A model generated the notes under the pieces. It saw only the letters and a program-made list of their open reading frames with translations, searched no databases and was not told where the DNA came from. Shown here piece by piece: positions 5,923 through 8,300 of a DNA stretch of 8,300 nucleotides; within the stretch, counting starts at the first letter, position 1; every line of letters starts with the position of its first letter. Source of the stretch: Sphingobium sp. Lineage in GTDB: Bacteria; Pseudomonadota; Alphaproteobacteria; Sphingomonadales; Sphingomonadaceae. The DNA lies in assembly GCA_030148625.1 (NCBI GenBank), contig JASBTC010000180.1, positions 1 through 8,300 on the forward strand, written 5' to 3'. The position numbers and the translations under genes were made by a program.

Positions 5923-7282
5923 CATGCTCGATGTCGCGATCGTCGGCGGCGGCCCGGCCGGCCAGGCAGCGGCGCTCGCGCTCGCCGGCCGGGGGCTCGA
6001 CATCGCCATCCTCGACGAGCAGCCTCGGCCCGGCGGCCAGATCCTGCGCCAGCCGCCCGCGACCTTCACCACGCGCAACTGGCTCCCCGGCCGAGCCTAT
6101 GCCGCGCTCAAGCACCAACTCGCGCGTTTCGAGGCGCTCGACGATATCCGCTGGCTGGGCGGGCATTCGGTGCTCGACCTGGCCCCCATCGAAACCGGCC
6201 TGTCGCTGCTTGCCGCCACCCCTGGCGGCATATGCCGCATCCGTGCGCGGCACGTGCTGATCGCCGCCGGCTGCCAGGACCTCGCCGTCCCCCTGCCCGG
6301 CTGGACGCTGCCCGGCGTCATGTCGACCGGCGGCATCCAGGCCTTCATCAAGAGCCAGCGCTTCGTCCCCGGCAACCGGATCCTGCTGGCCGGCACCCAT
6401 CCCCTGCAATTGATCGTCGCCGAGCAGATCGTTCGAGCGGGCGGTGAAGTCGCCGCGGTGCTGTTCGCACAGCCGCGCGGCAAGATGATCGCGACCGCGA
6501 TGCGCCATCCGTTCACCGCGCTCGGGCGCGTCGCCGACCTGACTGCCGCGGCTTCGGCGATGGCGACGCTAGGGCGCGCAGGCGTATCCGTGCGGTTCGG
6601 CGTGCCGCTTCAAGCGATATCGGGCGTGGACAGCGTGACGGGCGCCATGACCGGTGCGGGCGAGATCGCCTGCGATGCGGTGGGGCTCTGCTACGGCTTC
6701 GTCCCGCAATCGGCGCTGCCCCGCATGGCGGGTGCGCGGATGCGCAGCGCCGGACCCGCTGGCGGCTGGGCGTGCGAGCATGACCGCTGGATGCGCACAT
6801 CGGTTGCCGGGCTTTCGGCGGCCGGTGAAACGACCGGCATTGCCGGTGCGGCCGCGGCAATGGCGAGCGGTGCGATCGCCGGGATGGGCATCGCCTGCGA
6901 TCTGGGGCTTATCCTGCCCGAAGGCGCGGACCGTGCGGCCGGATCGCATCGCCGCGCGCTCGATCGCCATCGCGCCTTTGCCGCCATGCTCGACGATATC
7001 GCCGATTCGGCAGGCCATCTGCCCCGGCCGGATGCGGAAACCCTACTTTGCCGATGCGAGGACGTGACGTTCGACGCCGCGCACGACGCGATCGAACAAG
7101 GCGGTTCCGCCAACGCCATCAAGCTCGCCACACGCTGCGGCATGGGCGCCTGCCAGGGCCGCAATTGCGAACCGACCTTGTTGCGGTTGCTCGATGCGGT
7201 GGGGCGCCATGACGATCCCGGTTTCACCGCGCGCTTCCCTGCGCGTCCGGTTGCGATCGGCGATCTTGCCGCGCCCGACTGA
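5915..7282 (+). CDS. FAD/NAD(P)-type oxidoreductase subunit with C-terminal BFD-like [2Fe-2S] domain (HcnB/OoxA type)
   Basis: The 455-residue protein begins with the FAD Rossmann motif VAIVGGGPAG (7-16), then E35 and RPGGQIL. A second nucleotide domain starts near 155 (RILLAGTHPLQLIVAEQ); here the GxGxxG pattern is broken by His162, so pyridine nucleotide binding is doubtful. A further FAD motif SAAGETTGIAGAAAAMASG lies at 301-319. The C-terminal BFD-like domain has C379-x-C381 and, after 31 residues, C413-x4-C418 (LLCRCEDVT, CGMGACQGRNC), which can bind a [2Fe-2S] cluster; C408 is an extra cysteine. This build is that of HcnB, opine oxidase A and the alpha subunit of D-hydroxyproline dehydrogenases. 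The ATG at 5915 has GGAG at 5901-5904. ATG 5924 is a second option that removes only three residues. Confidence 0.92.
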   Translation: MADMLDVAIVGGGPAGQAAALALAGRGLDIAILDEQPRPGGQILRQPPATFTTRNWLPGRAYAALKHQLARFEALDDIRWLGGHSVLDLAPIETGLSLLAATPGGICRIRARHVLIAAGCQDLAVPLPGWTLPGVMSTGGIQAFIKSQRFVPGNRILLAGTHPLQLIVAEQIVRAGGEVAAVLFAQPRGKMIATAMRHPFTALGRVADLTAAASAMATLGRAGVSVRFGVPLQAISGVDSVTGAMTGAGEIACDAVGLCYGFVPQSALPRMAGARMRSAGPAGGWACEHDRWMRTSVAGLSAAGETTGIAGAAAAMASGAIAGMGIACDLGLILPEGADRAAGSHRRALDRHRAFAAMLDDIADSAGHLPRPDAETLLCRCEDVTFDAAHDAIEQGGSANAIKLATRCGMGACQGRNCEPTLLRLLDAVGRHDDPGFTARFPARPVAIGDLAAPD

Positions 7283-7286
7283 TCCA

Positions 7287-7302
7287 TTGCGTTCCGGGCA
7301 AC
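7287..7302. promoter_or_regulatory. Second, degenerate LysR-type box TTGCGT-N5-GCAAC
   Basis: The sequence TTGCGTTCCGGGCAAC shares both ends with the box at 3420-3435 (11 of 16 positions identical, all in the arms) and keeps the T-N11-A spacing (T7288, A7300). It lies in the only sizeable gap of the operon, 77 bases before the VOC gene. That the same LysR protein binds here to give a second regulated promoter is inference; chance similarity is possible. Confidence 0.4.
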
Positions 7303-7322
7303 GATATTTGCGGGATCGTTGC
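7298..7322. repeat. 8-base inverted repeat GCAACGAT-N9-ATCGTTGC
   Basis: Perfect 8-base arms flank a 9-base centre in the gap between the dehydrogenase operon and the VOC gene. The right arm is followed by GTTGCACGCG, without a T run, so it is not a typical intrinsic terminator. It overlaps the degenerate LysR box, and its right arm contains the GTTGC half-site. It may be an operator or an RNA hairpin that tunes expression of the downstream pair. Confidence 0.55.
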
Positions 7323-7378
7323 GTTGCACGCGCGATCCATGCCCGACACATTGCATGGGTCATCCATCGGAGTTTGCC

Positions 7379-7867
7379 ATGAGCGGAGCCCTCGAAAAGC
7401 CCCAATTCCTGTCGGTCGATCATATCTCATGGACCGTGCCCGACCTGGAGGCCGCGATCGCCTTCTACCGCGACGTGATCGGTGCAGAGGAACTGTTCCG
7501 CATGGGGCCGCTCGATGCCGCGGACATCCCCGTCGACGAACAGGGGCGCGACTGGATGGAGACGCATGTCGGCGTCAAAGGGGCCAGGCTGACGCTGACG
7601 ATGCTCAAGCTCACCGACAATCTCAACTTCCAGCTGGTCCAGTACGACAAGCCCGCCGATCGCGGACAGACGCTGCCGCGCAACTGCGATCGCGGCGGCC
7701 ATCATCTGGGGCTGAAGGTCGACGATGTCGACAAGGCGATCGCCTATTTGGCCGCCCATGGCTGCACGCCGCTCGAGACGATCCATATCGACGACGGGCC
7801 GTTGGCGGGCAAGAAGAACGTCTATGTGCTCGACCCCTTCGGCCACCAGCTCGAGATCGTGGACTGA
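7379..7867 (+). CDS. VOC (glyoxalase/bleomycin-resistance fold) family protein
   Basis: The product is 162 residues, a typical single-chain pair of beta-alpha-beta-beta-beta modules. The first module opens with SVDHISWTVPDLEAAIAFYRD and the second with GGHHLGLKVDDVDKAIAYL, ending in YVLDPFGHQLEIVD. Likely metal ligands are H15, Q85 (in FQLVQY), H108 or H109, and E159. An H/Q/H/E set is what I recall for methylmalonyl-CoA epimerase, so an epimerase, lyase or dioxygenase type reaction through a metal enolate is possible, but the substrate cannot be named. The ATG is supported by GGAG at 7369-7372, 6 bases upstream. The gene lies 96 bases after the dehydrogenase operon and 22 bases before the RidA-family gene, with which it is probably co-transcribed. 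Confidence 0.9.
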   Translation: MSGALEKPQFLSVDHISWTVPDLEAAIAFYRDVIGAEELFRMGPLDAADIPVDEQGRDWMETHVGVKGARLTLTMLKLTDNLNFQLVQYDKPADRGQTLPRNCDRGGHHLGLKVDDVDKAIAYLAAHGCTPLETIHIDDGPLAGKKNVYVLDPFGHQLEIVD

Positions 7868-7889
7868 TCATTTTCGCGGAGACCAATCA

Positions 7890-8294
7890 ATGCCCAACAG
7901 CAAGATCAATCCCGCCACACTTTACGACGCGGTCGGCTATGGCTTTTCGCACGCCGCGTTGCAGGAAGGCGGGCGCACGCTGCATCTCGCCGGCCAGGTC
8001 GCTTGGGACATGGATTGCAACGTCGTCGGCGGCAGCGACCTTGCCGCGCAGACGCGGCAGGCGCTCGCCAACCTCAAGGCCGTGCTGGCCGAGGTGGGCG
8101 CGACGCCGGCCGACATCGTTCGGCTGCGCACCTATGTCGTCGACCATGATCCGGGCAAGCTCGGCCCCGTGCTGGCCGAGGTCGGCGCGTTCTACGACGG
8201 CGCGGCGCCTGCGCCCAACACCTTCATCGGCGTCCAGGCGCTCGCGCTTCCCGATTTCCTCATCGAGATCGAGGCGACTGCGGTAATCGGATAG
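7890..8294 (+). CDS. RidA/YjgF/UK114 family protein, non-archetypal
   Basis: The 134-residue protein has the RidA fold marks: LHLAGQVAWD (31-40), the helix QTRQALANLKAVLAEVGA, DIVRLRTYVVD, and the C-terminal PDFLIEIEATAV strand. Classical RidA hydrolyses reactive enamines and imines made by amino-acid-handling enzymes. Placement downstream of an amine/imine-forming dehydrogenase suggests that it acts on the imine product or a derivative. By hand alignment with E. coli RidA, the catalytic Arg105 (PARSC) is replaced by Asn110 (PAPNTF), so classical imine deaminase activity should not be assumed. The ATG has GGAGA at 7878-7882, 7 bases upstream. The gene is complete and ends 6 bases before the window edge; whether further pathway genes follow cannot be seen. 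Confidence 0.92.
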   Translation: MPNSKINPATLYDAVGYGFSHAALQEGGRTLHLAGQVAWDMDCNVVGGSDLAAQTRQALANLKAVLAEVGATPADIVRLRTYVVDHDPGKLGPVLAEVGAFYDGAAPAPNTFIGVQALALPDFLIEIEATAVIG

Positions 8295-8300
8295 CAGAAC

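Noticed and set aside
4466..7282. Hydrogen cyanide synthase (hcnABC)
   Set aside because: The three-subunit architecture is shared, but the gene order differs (HcnC-like first) and the DapA-family, VOC and RidA neighbours point to catabolism of an imino or amino acid, not cyanogenesis.
7298..7322. Rho-independent terminator after the dehydrogenase operon
   Set aside because: The inverted repeat is not followed by a T run and its stem is only moderately GC-rich, so a regulatory site or weak hairpin is more likely.
1..8300. Mobile elements, CRISPR arrays, toxin-antitoxin or phage-defence genes
   Set aside because: No transposase, integrase, terminal inverted repeats, spaced direct repeats, or defence domains are visible; composition is uniform and the genes are ordinary metabolic and transport functions.

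Overview
The window looks like chromosomal DNA of a high-GC alphaproteobacterium. The GATCG/CGATCG-rich codon style, strong GC bias at third positions and a DUF885 protein suggest a sphingomonad (Sphingomonas or a relative). That placement is inference from composition and gene content; no rRNA, tRNA or other marker gene is present. I see no mobile element, CRISPR array, tRNA or integrase. Almost every base is coding, and the only non-coding stretches over 90 bases are 3373-3533 and 7283-7378.

Left block (1-2463, + strand): the 3' end of a DUF885 putative zinc hydrolase, a two-helix DUF3311 membrane protein, and a sodium:solute symporter-family permease. The permease starts at a TTG that overlaps the DUF3311 stop codon. 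The layout suggests a secreted or periplasmic hydrolase next to an uptake system. Convergent to it (2476-3372, - strand) is a LysR-type regulator.

Right block (3419-8294, + strand, divergent from lysR): a DapA-family lyase/deaminase followed by three tightly packed genes. These are a DadA-like FAD oxidase, a small [2Fe-2S] protein, and an FAD/pyridine-nucleotide-type subunit with a C-terminal BFD-like [2Fe-2S] domain. Together they make the heterotrimeric dye-linked dehydrogenase architecture known from D-hydroxyproline dehydrogenase, opine oxidase and HCN synthase. After a 96-base gap carrying a LysR-like box and an inverted repeat come a VOC-fold (glyoxalase-like) protein and a RidA/YjgF-family protein.

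Best reading: a LysR-controlled catabolic cluster for a D-imino or D-amino acid, most like the hydroxyproline route. The heterotrimer oxidises the substrate to an imine and the DapA-family enzyme deaminates or cleaves the product. The permease may import the substrate. The 2-epimerase and the 2-oxoglutarate semialdehyde dehydrogenase expected for hydroxyproline are not in the window, and the VOC and RidA genes are not part of the classical pathway, so the substrate is unproven.

Three details stand out. The DapA-family gene seems to start at an ATT codon behind a strong ribosome binding site. A perfect LysR palindrome (GTTGCG-N5-CGCAAC) lies in the divergent promoter and a degenerate copy precedes the VOC-RidA pair. 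Several proteins lack textbook residues of their families (DapA Arg138, RidA Arg105, the PutP Na+-site Ser/Thr).
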